From Telmatactis stephensoni (taxonomy: Eukaryota; Cnidaria; Anthozoa; Actiniaria; Isophelliidae), in contig JALIZF010001555.1 in assembly GCA_029948255.1 (NCBI GenBank), forward strand, positions 124,001-188,000: a stretch of 64,000 nucleotides of DNA, read 5' to 3'. The position numbers and the translations under genes are program-made. Each line of letters begins with the position of its first letter. Position 1 is the stretch's first letter. Under the pieces are notes generated by a model. That model saw only the letters and a list, made by a program, of their open reading frames with translations. It did not search any database and was not told the DNA's origin. Of this stretch, positions 1 through 15,000 are shown in pieces.

Positions 1-3000
1 GAAATATCTTTAAGGGGTGTGTAAAATCTTTCCGGATTCTGTGAAAAGAATACAATGGATGCGCAACATTGAGAATGACAGATACGCTATAAGAAAAAGA
101 ATATGCTAAAACTGAACAAATACACAATATATACACAAAAATCACTTTGATTATCCATACCGCAATGTCCTTTTCTACGAACAGTTATCATGGTATTACT
201 TTTGCAAGCAGCCTGTTTCATCAAACACTCGTTGTTGTACGTGACACCATTGGATCCACAAAGGAGATCGATTTCCTTGGAACACGTTCCAGGACATGCG
301 CAAACTGACTTCTCGTCTACAACTTTGCAAGAGGAGTACGGCTTGGAAGTGCAATCAAATTTGTAGCAACGATCTGAAGAAATGAGGAAAAGGGTTCTAC
401 AATAAAGAGATTGTTCAATCCGATAACATTGCACAAGCTTTTTGTTCTCTTACCACAATGTCCCTGCCAGCGAACTGTGATCAAAAGGCTCAGTCTACAA
501 GATTCTTTCTTCAATTCACACTCGTTGTTGTATGTCTTGCCATTAGATCCACAAACAAAGTCAATGCCCAAAGGACAGGTAGCTCCAGAACAAGCACACA
601 CTGGCTTGTCGTTTTGTGCTTTGCAAATCGAATAAGGTCGTATAGTTTTACAGTCGTAGTTATGGCAACGATCTGCAACGAAAAAATTATGATAATAATA
701 GGATTAAACGAAAGTATTTCTGTTGTCGATGTGAGATAATTTCAAGAAACCATCTAGTGAACACATGCATTACTACCATTAAGCACGAAATAAATTTCGC
801 ATTTGTTTACGTTTGAAACGAGACGTTGTCTGGTGCCACACCAACGTTTTTGGTCGTGCATTTCAGAGTTTTCACGTGCAGAATGAAAGGTTTTGACAGG
901 TCTATAATTAGGTTTGGACGTGGGGAACTACATCTTTTTCCTTTATTTCATGTTTTGATTCATTTTGTTTCATTAAAAACGACAAAAATATGAAATGATG
1001 AGGAAAAATGTAGTTTCCAACCTTCACAGCTAATAACAGACCTGAAGAAAGCTTTAATTCTGCCTAAGAAAAACTCTAACAAACACGATCATAAACGTGG
1101 GTGCAGCACCACACAACGTCTCGTTCAAAACGTAAATAAACGCGAAATTTGTTTCGTGCTTTAATGCTTGAACGAAAATGGTAGTAAAAAGGCTTCCTAC
1201 AATTTCTCTAGTGTTCGACCGGTCAACTTAAAATGGCTGTAGTTCTTACATGAAAGCACCCACAGTTATGACCTTTTGTTCCGCACTTGCTACATAAAGA
1301 CTGAAGTTTTTAATGGTATGTGTTTTGTTTACATTGGGGTCACCATAGTGACGAAACGATGACGTCACCGTTTTAGATTCCAAGCAATTTTATGCGCTTT
1401 TTGACCTAAACTTTGAAAACGACACCCTATAGACGTGAATATTTTGGATTTTGTCTAGTAGCATACGAATTTTGGAGAAATTCGTATAAACAGATTTTGA
1501 AATATTTTAAAAGCAAAGCAGCATGACAACTATTCGAATGTCAATACGTTGCTCATATATTAGACTACTTCTCACCAAAGGGAGAAATCAGTTGACCAAG
1601 AGATTTTTCTTTTCGAGCACTAAACGTTTTTGCATAAATTTTGTAAAATTCACCCCAATTTCATGTCTTAGTGGCATACGCTGACGGAGACCCAAAGCAC
1701 TTTCTGATGTGCAACTTCGTTGAGATGTAGTTTGATATATGAACAACATTTAGACAGTCCAAGAGTTGTCATGCTGCTGTGATTTTAAAATTATTGACTC
1801 GAAACCTGATAATAAATTGTTATTTTGGGGGTTAAAATATTGCGCCTCGAATATTTCAAAATTCATATCCTACTAGCCCAAGTCCTAAATATTAACGCCT
1901 TGTATGTCGATTTAAAAGGTTAGGCCAAAAAACGCGTAAAATTGCTTGGAATCTAAAACGGTGACGTCATCGTTTCGTCGCTATGGTAACCCCGATGTAA
2001 ACAAAACACATACAATTAAAAACTTCAGTCTTTATGTAGCAAGTGAACGAAAGGTCATAACTGTGGGTGCTTTCATGTAAGAACTACAGCCACTTCAAGT
2101 TGAAAAATTAGCAACGAATAAATAATACACAACTGATTTCTGTACAAAAATCTTTTTATGCCTACCGCAATGTCCTTTTCTACGAACAGTTATCATGATA
2201 TTTCTTCTGCAAGCGGCTTGTTTCATCAGACACTCGTTATTGTATGTGACCCCATCAGATCCACAAACACGGTCAATATTGGTAGGACACTCTTCAGGGC
2301 ACACACAAACTGCTTTGTCTTCTATAACTTTGCAAGAAGAATAGGGCTTGGATGCGCAATTAAACTTGTAGCAAGCGATCTGAAAAAATAAAATCAAGCA
2401 TGCAGACAGTTCTACAATAAGACGATTCGCCAAATCGGATAAAAAGCACTCTTTGCTTTTTTCCTTACCACAATGTCCCTTCCAACGAACTGTAATCAAA
2501 AGACTCAGTCTGCACGATTCTTTTCTTAATTCGCACTCATTGTTGTATGTTTTGCCATCAGATCCACAAACAAAGTCGATGCCTAAACCACAGTCAATTC
2601 CCGAGCAGGCACATACTGGCTTGCCTGCTGCAGCTTTACATGTTGAATATGGCCTTCTAGTTTTACAGTCGTAGTCATGACACGGATCTACAGAAAAAGG
2701 AAAAAATTACCATCTGCATGTTCTCATGCACGTCGCTTAATTTACTTATTTTTTCGCTTTCAATAGCGAGTCGCACTTCAACAACTGTGAGCGGAGTGGA
2801 ATATCACAACGGCAATTGATGTTTCAGTATTTATCGATAAAAAATCTTTCATACATACCACAGTGTCCTTTTCCTACGAACAGTTGTCATGGTATTACTT
2901 CTGCAAGCGGCTTGTTTCATCAAACACTCGTTGTTGTACGTGACATCATTAGATCCACAAACGAGATCGATTTCCTTGGAACACGTTGCAGGACATGCGC

Positions 3001-6000
3001 AAACTGGCTTCTCGTCTACAACTTTGCAAGAGGAGTACGGCTTGGAAGTGCAATCAAATTTGTAGCAACGATCTGAAGAAATGAAGAAAAGGGTTCTACA
3101 ATGAAGAGATTGTCCAGTCCGAAAACATTAAACAAGTATCTTTTTTTCTTACCACAATGTCCCTGCCAGCGAACTGTGATCAAAAGGCTCAGTCTACAAG
3201 ATTCTTTCTTCAACTCGCATTCGTTGTTATATGTCTTCCAATTAGATCCACATACAAGATCAATGCCTAATGGACAGGTAGCTCCAGAACAAGTACACAC
3301 TGGTTTGTCGTTTTGTGCTTGACAAATCGAATAAGGGCGTATAGGTGTACAGTCGTAGTTTTGGCAAGGATCTGAAAAGAAAAAAATTATGATAATAATC
3401 ACATTAAACAAAAGTATTTCTGTTGTCGATGTGAGATAATTTCAAGAAACCATCTAATGGACACATGTATTAAGGTACAGGATTTATAAAAAGATGTGAA
3501 AACATGAACATAGAATAAAAATACACAATTTCTGTTCTAAAATCTTTTTATACCTACCGCAATGTCCTTTTCTACGAACAGTTATCGTGATATTTCTTCT
3601 GCAAGCGGCTTGTTTCATCAAACATTCGTTATCGTACGTGACGCCATCAGATCCACAAACACGGTCAATATTGGTAGGACACTCTTCAGGGCAGACACAA
3701 ACTGCTTTGTCGTCCACAACTTTGCAAGAAGAATAGGGCTTGGATGTGCAATTAAACTTGTAGCAGCGATCTGGAATGAAAGTGAGAGTTAGGAAGATAC
3801 GGAAACCTTAATAACAAGCGGGTTCGTTTATATTTTCTCTTACCACAATGTCCCTTCCAACGAACGGTGATCATAAGACTCATTCTACAAGATTCTTTTC
3901 TCAATTCACACTCGTTGTTGTATGTTTTGCCATTAGATCCACAAACAAAGTCAATGCCTAAAGGACAGGTAGCTCCTGAACAAGCACACTCTGGTTTGTC
4001 GTTTTGTGCTTGACAAATCGAATAAGGTCGTATAGGTTTACAGTCGTAGTTGTGGCAAGGATCTGGAAAGAAAAAATATGATAATAATAGGATTCAACGA
4101 AACTATTTCTGTTGTCGATGTGAGATAATTTCAAGAAACCATCTAATGAACACATGCATTAAGGTACAGGATTAAAAAATGAAGTGAAAAACATGAGTAA
4201 TGAATAATAGTACACAATTTCTGTACAAAATCTTTTTATACCTACCGCAATGTCCTTTTCTACGAACAGTTATCATGGTATTTTTTCTGCAAGCAGCTTG
4301 TTTCATCAAACACTCGTTATTGTACGTGACACCATCAGATCCACAAACACGGTCAATATTGGTAGGACACTCTTCAGGGCACACACAAACTGCTTTGTCT
4401 TCTATAACTTTGCATGAAGAGTAGGGCTTGGATGCGCAATTAAAATTGTCGCAGCGATCTGGAACGAAAGTGAGAGTTAGGAAGATACGGAAACCTCAAT
4501 AGCAAGCGGATTCGTTTATATTTTCTCTTACCACAATGTCCCTTCCAACGAACAGTGATCACAACACTCAGTCTACAAGATTCTTTTTTCAATTCACACT
4601 CGTTGTTGTATGTCTTGCCATTAGATCCACAAACAAAGTCAATGCCTAAAGGACAGGTAGCTTCAGAACAAGCACACACTGGTTTGTCGTTTTGTGCTTG
4701 ACAAATCGAATAAGGTCGTATAGGTTTACAGTCGTAGTTGTGGCAAGGATCTGAAATATATATAAAAAAAAGAAAATAGCATTAAAAATGAAACTCTTCT
4801 TATGGTCAATTTAACACAAATTCCAGATTCAGTCAAATAGAAACAGTGAATGCACTTGATGAACAAACATGGATATGTGAAAGAAGACGAAGAATATACT
4901 AGGATAAATGGTAGACATGAATGATGTTACCGAATGGCTTCAGCAACAATAGTGAAGTTAAAAATCGTAGATTACATACAACAGATCTCAACTTCATGAA
5001 TGTCATTTGTCTTTTACTAACTAAACATGTTTCGGCAACTATCATTTGCCATCTTCAGTAGTGGAGATTAACAAAGATCATACCAACTAAAACTCAAAGA
5101 AGCGTTACATATTAGTTGGTTGAAACCATCTCTGAACCAACAAGTAAAACATGTTAATTTACAATTAATACAATAGCCTTTCTTTCTTATTGTTTGTTTA
5201 ACTTATATATAGGCCATGATCTTTGTTAATCTCCACTACTAGCGCCATTGAGCTATCGGAAATGACGCTATATAAATATATATTTATTATTTATTTATTA
5301 TTATTAAGATGGCAAATGTTAGTTGCCGAAACATGTTTAGTTAGTAAAAGACAAATGACATTCGTGAAGTTGAGATCTGTTGTATGTAAAATCTAAAATG
5401 GTAGACAAAAATTATTGTAGACATACCGCAATGTCCTTTCCTACGAACAGTTATCAAGCTATTACTTTTACAAGCAGCCTGTTTCATCAAACACTCGTTG
5501 TTGTATGTGACCCCATCAGATCCACAAACACGGTCAATATTGGTAGGACATTCTTCAGGACACACACAAACTGCTTTGTTTCCTATAACTTTGCAAGAAG
5601 AGTACTGCTTGGATGTGCAGTCATATTTGTAGCAACGATCTGAAGAAATAAAATGAAGCAGACAGTTCTACAATAAGACGATTTGCCAAATCGGATAAAA
5701 AGCATCTTTGCTTTTTTTCCTTACCACAATGGCCCTTCCAACGAACTGTAATCAAAAGACTCAGTCTGCACGATTCTTTTCTCAATTCGCACTCATTGTT
5801 GTATGTTTTGCCATTAGATCCACAAACAAAATCGATGCCTAAAGCACAATCAATTCCCGAGCAGGCACATACTGGCTTGCCTGCTGCAGCTTTGCATGTT
5901 GAATAAGGCCTTCTAGTTTTACAGTCGTAGTTATGACACGGATCTACAGAAAGAGGAAAAAATTGAATTACCATCTGCATGTTCTCACGTTGCTTAATTT

Positions 6001-9000
6001 ATCTAACTTTTCGCTCTAAAACTGAGTTCCACTTTAACGACTTTGAGGGAAGAGAAATATCACAACGGCAATTGATGTTTTGGTATTTTTCGATAAAAAA
6101 TCTTTTATGCATACCACAGTGTCCTTTTCTACGAACAGTTATCGTGGTATTACTTCTGCAAGCGGCTTGTTTCATCAAACACTCGTTGTTGTACGTGACA
6201 CCATTAGATCCACAAATGAGATCGGTTTCCTTGGAACACGTTGCAGGACATGCGCAAACTGGCTTCTCGTCTACAACTTTGCAAGAGGAGTAGGGCTTGG
6301 ATGTGCAATCAAATTTGTAGCAACGATCTGAAGAAATGAAGAAAAGGGTTCTACAATAAAGAGATTGTTCAATCCGATAACATTAAACAAGTATCTTTTT
6401 TTCTTACCACAATGTCCCTGCCAGCGAACTGTGATCAAAAGGCTCAGTCTACAAGATTCTTTCTTCAACTCGCATTCGTTGTTATATGTCTTCCAATTAG
6501 ATCCACATACAAGGTCAATGCCTAATGGACAGGTAGCTCCAGAACAAGTACACACTGGTTTGTCGTTTTGTGCTTGACAAATCGAATAAGGGCGTATAGG
6601 TTTACAGTCGTAGTTTTGGCAAGGATCTGAAAAGAAAAAAATTATGATAATAATCACATTAAACAAAAGTATTTCTGTTGTCGATGTGAGATAATTTCAA
6701 GAAACCATCTAATGGACACATGCATTAAGGTACAGGATTTATAAAAAGATGTGAAAACATGAACATAGAATAAAAATACACAATTTCTGTTCTAAAATCT
6801 TTTTATACCTACCGCAATGTCCTTTTCTACGAACAGTTATCGTGATATTTCTTCTGCAAGCGGCTTGTTTCATCAAACATTCGTTATCGTACGTGACGCC
6901 ATCAGATCCACAAACACGGTCAATATTGGTAGGACACTCTTCAGGGCAGACACAAACTGCTTTGTCGTCCACAACTTTGCAAGAAGAATAGGGCTTGGAT
7001 GTGCAATTAAACTTGTAGCAGCGATCTGGAATGAAAGTGTTCGTTAGGAAGATACGGAAACCTTAATAACAAGCGGGTGTTACGCGAGACTTTTCTAGGC
7101 ATTTATACTATTTTCAGCGATTTTGTAGTTTACTAGTTATTTTGACAAGGGACGTTCGTGACGTAGATTTTTAATGACAGTTTGTTATGGCTAGTTGTTG
7201 GACCTAGCAGGGGCAGATCCAATTGCACCATATATTCTGTCTTAGTCTTAGACTTGTAGAGTCACGAATGATTAAAAGCTTTTGTAGAATCGTTTATAGT
7301 TGGACATCAATAAGATTGACGTTCCCAGCTAGTGGAGCTCATAAGTCAAACTGTACTCGAAAACATGAGTTGTACTGTAGATTCTGTTTATCAGTTCAGG
7401 TGATTTTCACACGCTCGTTGAAGTGTTGCCACAGATTTATCACAAGTAGATCATAGATTGATCACAGGTACAAGAGTCCTGTTTGGGTTATGGCTATACC
7501 CGTACTGCTATAGAAATCAGTACTTGTAAAAGAAGTCTTGTAGGTTATTTGTCAGTTGTTGCTAGAGGTGTTCGACTAAAACCAAAAGTTGTAAGAATTA
7601 ACAAAAGAGCTTAAAGAACAAAGATCAAATTCTTCAAAACACAGAGGTATGGTTTAATGTTGTTGTCAAAGTGATCCCGGATTAGTTCCGTAACACGGGT
7701 TCGTTTATATTTTCTCTTACCACAATGTCCCTTCCAACGAACGGTGATCACAACACTCAGTCTACAAGATTCTTTCCTCAATTCACACTCGTTGTTGTAT
7801 GTCTTCCCATTAGATCCACAAACAAAGTCAATGCCTAAAGGACAGGTAGCTCCTGAACAAGCACACTCTGGTTTGTCGTTTTGTGCTTGACAAATCGAAT
7901 AAGGTCGTATAGGTTTACAGTCGTAGTTGTGGCAAGGATCTGGAAAGAAAAAATATGATAATAATAGGATTCAACGAAACTATTTCTGTTGTCGATGTGA
8001 GATAATTTCAAGAAACCATCTAATGAACACATGCATTAAGGTACAGGATTAAAAAAAGAAGTGAAAAACATGAGTAATGAATAATAGTACACAATTTCTG
8101 TACAAAAATCTTTTTATACCTACCGCAATGTCCTTTTCTACGAACAGTTATCATGGTATTTTTTCTGCAAGCAGCTTGTTTCATCAAACACTCGTTATTG
8201 TACGTGACACCATCAGATCCACAAACACGGTCAATATTGGTAGGACACTCTTCAGGGCACACACAAACTGCTTTGTCTTCTATAACTTTGCATGAAGAGT
8301 AGGGCTTGGATGCGCAATTAAAATTGTAGCAGCGATCTGGAACGAAAGTGAGAGTTAGGAAGATACGGAAACCTCAATAGCAAGCGGATTCGTTTATATT
8401 TTTTCTTACCACAATGTCCCTTCCAACGAACAGTGATCACAACACTCAGTCTACAAGATTCTTTCCTCAATTCACACTCGTTGTTGTATGTCTTGCCATT
8501 AGATCCACAAACAAAGTCAATGCCTAAAGGACAGGTAGCTCCAGAACAAGCACACACTGGTTTGTCGTTTTGTGCTTTGCAAATCGAATAAGGTCGTATA
8601 GGTTTACAGTCGTAATTGTGGCAAGGATCTGAAATATATATATAAAAAAGAAAATAGCATTAAAAATGAAACTCTTGTTATGGTCAATTTAACACAAATT
8701 CCAGATTCAGTCAAATAGAAACAGTGAATGCACTTGATGAACAAACATGGATATGTGAAAGAAGACGAAGAATATACTTGGATAAATGGTAGACATGAAT
8801 GATGTTACCGAATGGCTTCAGCAACAATAGTGAAGTTAAAAATCGTAGATTACATACAACAGATCTCAACCTCATGAATGTCATTTGTCTTTTACTAACT
8901 AAACATGTTTCGGCAACTAACATTTGCCATCTTCAGTAGTGGAGATTAACAAAGATCATACCAACTAAAACTCAAACTGAGAAGCGTTACATATTAGTTG

Positions 9001-12000
9001 GTTGAAACCATCTCTGTACCAACAAGTAAAACATGTTAATTTACAATTAATACAATAGCCTTTCTTTCTTATTGTTTGTTTAACTTATATATAGGCTATG
9101 ATCTTTGTTAATCTCCACTACTAGCGCCATTGAGCTATCGGAAATGGCGCTATTATTAAGATGGCAAATGTTAGTTGCCGAAACATGTTTAGTTGATAAA
9201 AGACAAATGACATTCATGAAGTTGAGATCTGTTGTATGTAAAATCTAAAATGGTAGACAAAAATTATTGTAGACATACCGCAATGTCCTTTCCTACGAAC
9301 AGTTATCAAGCTATTACTTTTACAAGCAGCCTCTTTCATCAAACACTCGTTGTTGTATGTAATCCCATCAGATCCACAAACACGGTCAATATTAGTAGGG
9401 CATTCTTCAGGGCAGACACAAACTGCTTTGTTTCCTATAACTTTGCAAGAAGAGTACTGCTTGGATGTGCAGTCATATTTGTAGCAACGATCTGAAGAAA
9501 TAAAATGAAGCAAACAGTTCTACAATAAGACGATTTGCCAAATCGGATAAAAAGCATCTTTCCTTTTTTCCTTACCACAATGTCCCTTCCAACGAACTGT
9601 AATCAAAAGACTCAGTCTGCACGATTCTTTTCTTAATTCGCACTCATTGTTGTATGTTTTGCCATCAGATCCACAAACAAAATCGATGCCTAAAGCACAA
9701 TCAATTCCCGAGCAGGCGCATACTGGCTTGCCTGCTGCAGCTTTGCATGTTGAATAAGGCCTTCTAGTTTTACAGTCGTAGTTATGACACGGATCTACAG
9801 AAAAAGGAAAAAAACAGAATTACCATCTCCATGTTCTCACGTCGCTTGATTCATCTATCTTATCGCTTTCAATACTGAGTTGCATTTTAACAACTTTGAG
9901 AGGAGTGGAATATCACAGCGGCAATTGATGTTTCAGTATTTATCGATGGAAAATATTTTATGCATACCACAGTGTCCTTTTCTACGAACAGATATCATGG
10001 TATTACTTCTACAGGCTGCTCGTCTCATCTCACACTCATTTATTATACGTAATACCATCTGATCCACAAACGAGATCGATTTCCTTGGAACACGTTGCAG
10101 GACATGCGCAAACTGGCTTATCGTCTACAACTTTGCAAGAGGAGTAGGGCTTGGATGTACAATCAAATTTGTAGCAACGATCTGAAAAAAATAGGAAGAG
10201 GGTTCTTAAGAGATTGATTAATCCCATAACATTAAAAATGTATTTTTTCCTTACCACAATGTCCCTGCCAGCGAACTGTGATCAAAAGGCTCAGTCTACA
10301 AGATTCTTTCTTCAACTCGCATACGTTGTTATATGTCTTCCAATTAGATCCGCATACAAGGTCAATACCTAAAGGACAGGTAGCTCCTGAACAAGTACAC
10401 TCTGGTTTGTCGTTTTGCGCTTTGCAAATCGAATAAGGTCGTATAAGTTTACAGTCGTAGTTGTGGCAAACATCTGCATCGAAAATAATGATAATAATAA
10501 TTAGTAAAAATATCTTTAAGGGGTGTGTAAAATCTTCCAGGATATGATTCTGTGAAAAGAATACAATGGATGCGCAACATTAAGAAAGACAGATACGCGT
10601 AAGAAGACGAAGAATATGCTAAACTGAACTGAAGTAATAGATAAAATATACACAAAAATCACTTTCTCCATACCGCAATGTCCTTTTCTACGAACAGTTA
10701 TCATGGTATTACTTTTGCAAGCAGCTTGTTTCATCAAACACTCGTTGTTGTACGTGACACCATTAGATCCACAGATGAGATCGATTTCCTTGGAACATGT
10801 TGCAGGACATACGCATACTGCTTTGTCGTCTACAACTTTGCAAGAGGAGTAGATCTTGGATGAGCAATCAAACTTGAAGCAGCGATCTGGAATGAAAGTG
10901 AGTGTTCTTAAATAAGATGGTATGAAAACATCAAAAAAGGTCGTTTATATTTTCTCTTACCACAATGTCCCTTCCAGCGAACTGTGATCATAAAATTTAG
11001 TCTGCAAGATTCTTTTCTCAGTTCGCACTCATTGTTGTATGTCTTGCCATTAGATCCACAAACAAAGTCAATGCCTAATGGACAAGTAGCACCAGAACAA
11101 GCACACACTGGTTTGTCATTTTGTGCTTGACAAGTTGAATAGGGACGTAGAGGTTTACAGTCATAACCATAGCAAGGATCTGCAACAAAATGCATGAGTG
11201 TTTAGCAAAACTGCTACGTAGGGATATTTAATGTTAGAGAGCACAACGGCTATATACGCATATACTTAGGAACGTATATAGGTCTTTGAAGGAGAAAAAT
11301 ATGTGATCAACAGATGATCTTTACATAAAAATGTTTTCATGCGTACCGCAATGTCCTTTTCTACGAACAGTTATCATGGTATTACTTCTGCAAGCAGCTT
11401 GTTTCATCAAACACTCGTTGTTGTACGTGACACCATTAGATCCACAGATGAGATCAATTTCCTTGGAACATGTTGCAGGACATAGGCATACTGCTTTGTC
11501 GTCTACAACTTTGCAAGAGGAGTAGAACTTGGATGAACAATCAAACTTGAAGCAGCGATCTGGAATGAAAGTGAGTGTTCCTAAATAAGATGATATGAAA
11601 ACATCAAAAAAGGTCTTTATATTTTCTCTTACCACAACGTCCCTTCCAGCGAACTGTGATCATAAGACTTAGTCTGCAAGATTCTTTTCTCAGTTGACAC
11701 TCGTTGTTGTATGTCTTCCCATCAGATCCGCAAACAAATTCGATGCCCAATGGACAGTCAATGCCTGAACAAGCACATACTGGCTTGTCGGCTGCAGCTT
11801 GGCACGTTGAATAAGGTCGTCTAGTTTTACAGTCGTAGTTATGACACGGATCTATAGAAAAAGAAAACCATTAATGCTGTAATGTTGTCATATGTATCTT
11901 TCTTTTAGCTAATAATACTGTACTATATTTGAAGAGAGCTGAATATCGATCATATCAGCTATTGTTTCAGTATTTTACAATGGAAAATCGTTTATGCATA

Positions 12001-15000
12001 CCACAGTGTCCTTTTCTACGAACTGTTATCATCGAACTACTTCTGCAAGCAGCTTGTTTCATTAGACACTCGTTATTGTACGTGACACCATTAGATCCAC
12101 AAACACGATCAATATTTATAGGACACTCTTCAGGGCAGACACAAACTGCTTTGTCGTCTACAACTTTGCAAGAGGAGTAGGGCTTGGATGTGCAGTCGAA
12201 ACTGTGGCAGCGATCTGAAATGACAGCGAGTGTTCTAAAATAAGAAGACATGAAAACTTCAAGAGAAGGGTCGTTTACATTTTATCTTACCACAACGTCC
12301 CTTCCAGCGAACTGTGATGATAAGACTCAATCTGCAAGATTCTTTTCTCAGTTGACACTCATTGTTATATGTCTTGCCATTAGATCCACAAACAAAGTCA
12401 ATGCCTAATGGACAAGTAGCACCAGAACAAGCACACACTGGTTTGTCATTTTGTGCTTGGCAAGTTGAATAGGGACGTAGAGGCTTACAGTCATAACCAT
12501 AGCAAGGATCTGCAACAAAATGCATGAGTGTTTAGCAAAACTGCTACGTAGGAATATTTAATGTTAGAGAGCACAACGGCTATATACGCATATACTTAGG
12601 AACGTACATAGGGCTTTGAAGGAGAAAAATATGTGATCAACAGATGATCTTTACATAAAAATGTTTTCATGCGTACCGCAATGTCCTTTTCTACGAACAG
12701 TTATCATGGTATTACTTCTGCAAGCAGCTTGTTTCATCAAACACTCGTTGTTGTACGTGACACCATTAGATCCACAGATGAGATCGATTTCCTTGGAACA
12801 TGTTGCAGGACATACGCATACTGCTTTGTCGTCTACAACTTTGCAAGAGGAGTAGAACTTGGATGAGCAATCAAACTTGAAGCAGCGATCTGGAATGAAA
12901 GTGAGTGTTCCTAAATAAGATGATATGAAAACATCAAAAAAGGTCTTTATATTTTCTCTTACCACAACGTCCCTTCCAGCGAACTGTGATCATAAGACTT
13001 AGTCTGCAAGATTCTTTTCTCAGTTGACACTCGTTGTTGTATGTCTTCCCATCAGATCCGCAAACAAATTCGATGCCCAATGGACAGTCAATGCCTGAAC
13101 AAGCACATACTGGCTTGTCGGCAGCAGCTTTGCACGTTGAATAAGGTCGTCTAGTTTTACAGTCGTAGTTATGACACGGATCTATAGAAAAAGAAAACCA
13201 TTAATGCTGTAATGTTGTCATATGTATCTTTCTTTTAGCTAATAATACTGTACTATATTTGAAGAGAGCTGAATATCGATCATATCAGCTATTGTTTCAG
13301 TATTTTACAATGGAAAATCGTTTATGCATACCACAGTGTCCTTTTCTACGAACTGTTATCATCGAACTACTTCTGCAAGCAGCTTGTTTCATTAGACACT
13401 CGTTATTGTACGTGACACCATTAGATCCACAAACACGATCAATATTTATAGGACACTCTTCAGGGCAGACACAAACTGCTTTGTCGTCTACAACTTTGCA
13501 AGAGGAGTAGGGCTTGGATGTGCAGTCGAAACTGTGGCAGCGATCTGAAATGACAGCGAGTGTTCTAAAATAAGAAGACATGAAAACTTCAAGAGAAGGG
13601 TCGTTTACATTTTATCTTACCACAACGTCCCTTCCAGCGAACTGTGATGAGAAGACTCAATCTGCAAGATTCTTTTCTCAGTTGACACTCATTGTTATAT
13701 GTCTTGCCATTAGATCCACAAACAAAGTCAATGCCTAATGGACAAGTAGCACCAGAACAAGCACACACTGGTTTGTCATTTTGTGCTTGGCAAGTTGAAT
13801 AGGGACGTAGAGGCTTACAGTCATAACCATAGCAAGGATCTGCAACAAAATGCATGAGTGTTTAGCAAAACTGCTACGTAGGAATATTTAATGTTAGAGA
13901 GCACAACGGCTATATACGCATATACTTAGGAACGTATATAGGTCTTTGAAGGAGAAAAATATGTGATCAACAGATGATCTTTACATAAAAATGTTTTCAT
14001 GCGTACCGCAATGTCCTTTTCTACGAACAGTTATCATGGTATTACTTCTGCAAGCAGCTTGTTTCATCAAACACTCGTTGTTGTACGTGACACCATTAGA
14101 TCCACAGATGAGATCGATTTCCTTGGAACATGTTGCAGGACATACGCAAACTGGCTTATCGTCTACAACTTTGCAAGAGGAGTAGAACTTGGATGAGCAA
14201 TCAAACTTGAAGCAGCGATCTGGAATGAAAGTGAGTGTTCCTAAATAAGATGATATGAAAACATCAAAAAAGGTCTTTATATTTTCTCTTACCACAACGT
14301 CCCTTCCAGCGAACTGTGATCATAAGACTTAGTCTGCAAGATTCTTTTCTCAGTTGACACTCGTTGTTGTATGTCTTCCCATCAGATCCGCAAACAAATT
14401 CGATGCCCAATGGACAGTCAATGCCTGAACAAGCACATACTGGCTTGTCGGCAGCAGCTTTGCACGTTGAATAAGGTCGTCTAGTTTTACAGTCGTAGTT
14501 ATGACACGGATCTATAGAAAAAGAAAACCATTAATGCTGTAATGTTGTTATATCTTTCTTTGAGCTAACAATACTGTAATATATTTGTCTCATGAAGCAC
14601 TCGTTATTGTACGTGACACTATCAGATCCGCAAATAATATTTAGTTCCTTGGAACAAGTTACAGGACATGCGCAGACCGGTTTTTCGTCTACAATGTTGC
14701 AAGAGGAGTAGGGCTTGGATGTGCAGTCGAATTGGTGGCAGCGATCTGAATTATGAAAGTGTACATGTTTTCCGATATTAGGAGATTGGCTACCACTGAT
14801 AAAAGAAAATAATTTTAATGTCTCTTACCACAATGTCCCTTCCAGTTTACAGTGATAACAAAATTTCGTCTGCAGGATTCTTGTCTCATTTGACACTCAT
14901 TATCATATGTTTTGCCATCAGATCCACAAACAAGGTCAATACCTAATGGACAAACATCACCAGAACAGAAGCACACGGGTTTATCGTTGTCTGCTTTACA

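Larger units (their letters stand above)
2166..10473 (-). repeat. Higher-order tandem repeat, ~3.26 kb, eight Kazal exons per unit
   Basis: Exon starts recur at a constant offset: K3/K11, K4/K12, K5/K13, K6/K14 and K7/K15 lie 3255-3261 bp apart, and K8/K16 to K10/K18 lie 3877-3878 bp apart because of a 622-bp insertion. K11-K14 recur again as K19-K22 (~3850 bp apart). Introns are also closely similar, so this is recent segmental duplication. Two full units and half of a third are present. Confidence 0.85.
11180..14585 (-). repeat. 1,330-bp tandem repeat, four Kazal exons per unit, ~2.5 copies
   Basis: K25/K29/K33, K26/K30/K34, K27/K31 and K28/K32 all recur at exactly 1330 bp, with intron sequence almost identical base for base (for example the acceptor-side motif tagcaaaactgctacgtagg). 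This is the youngest expansion in the Kazal array. Confidence 0.92.
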
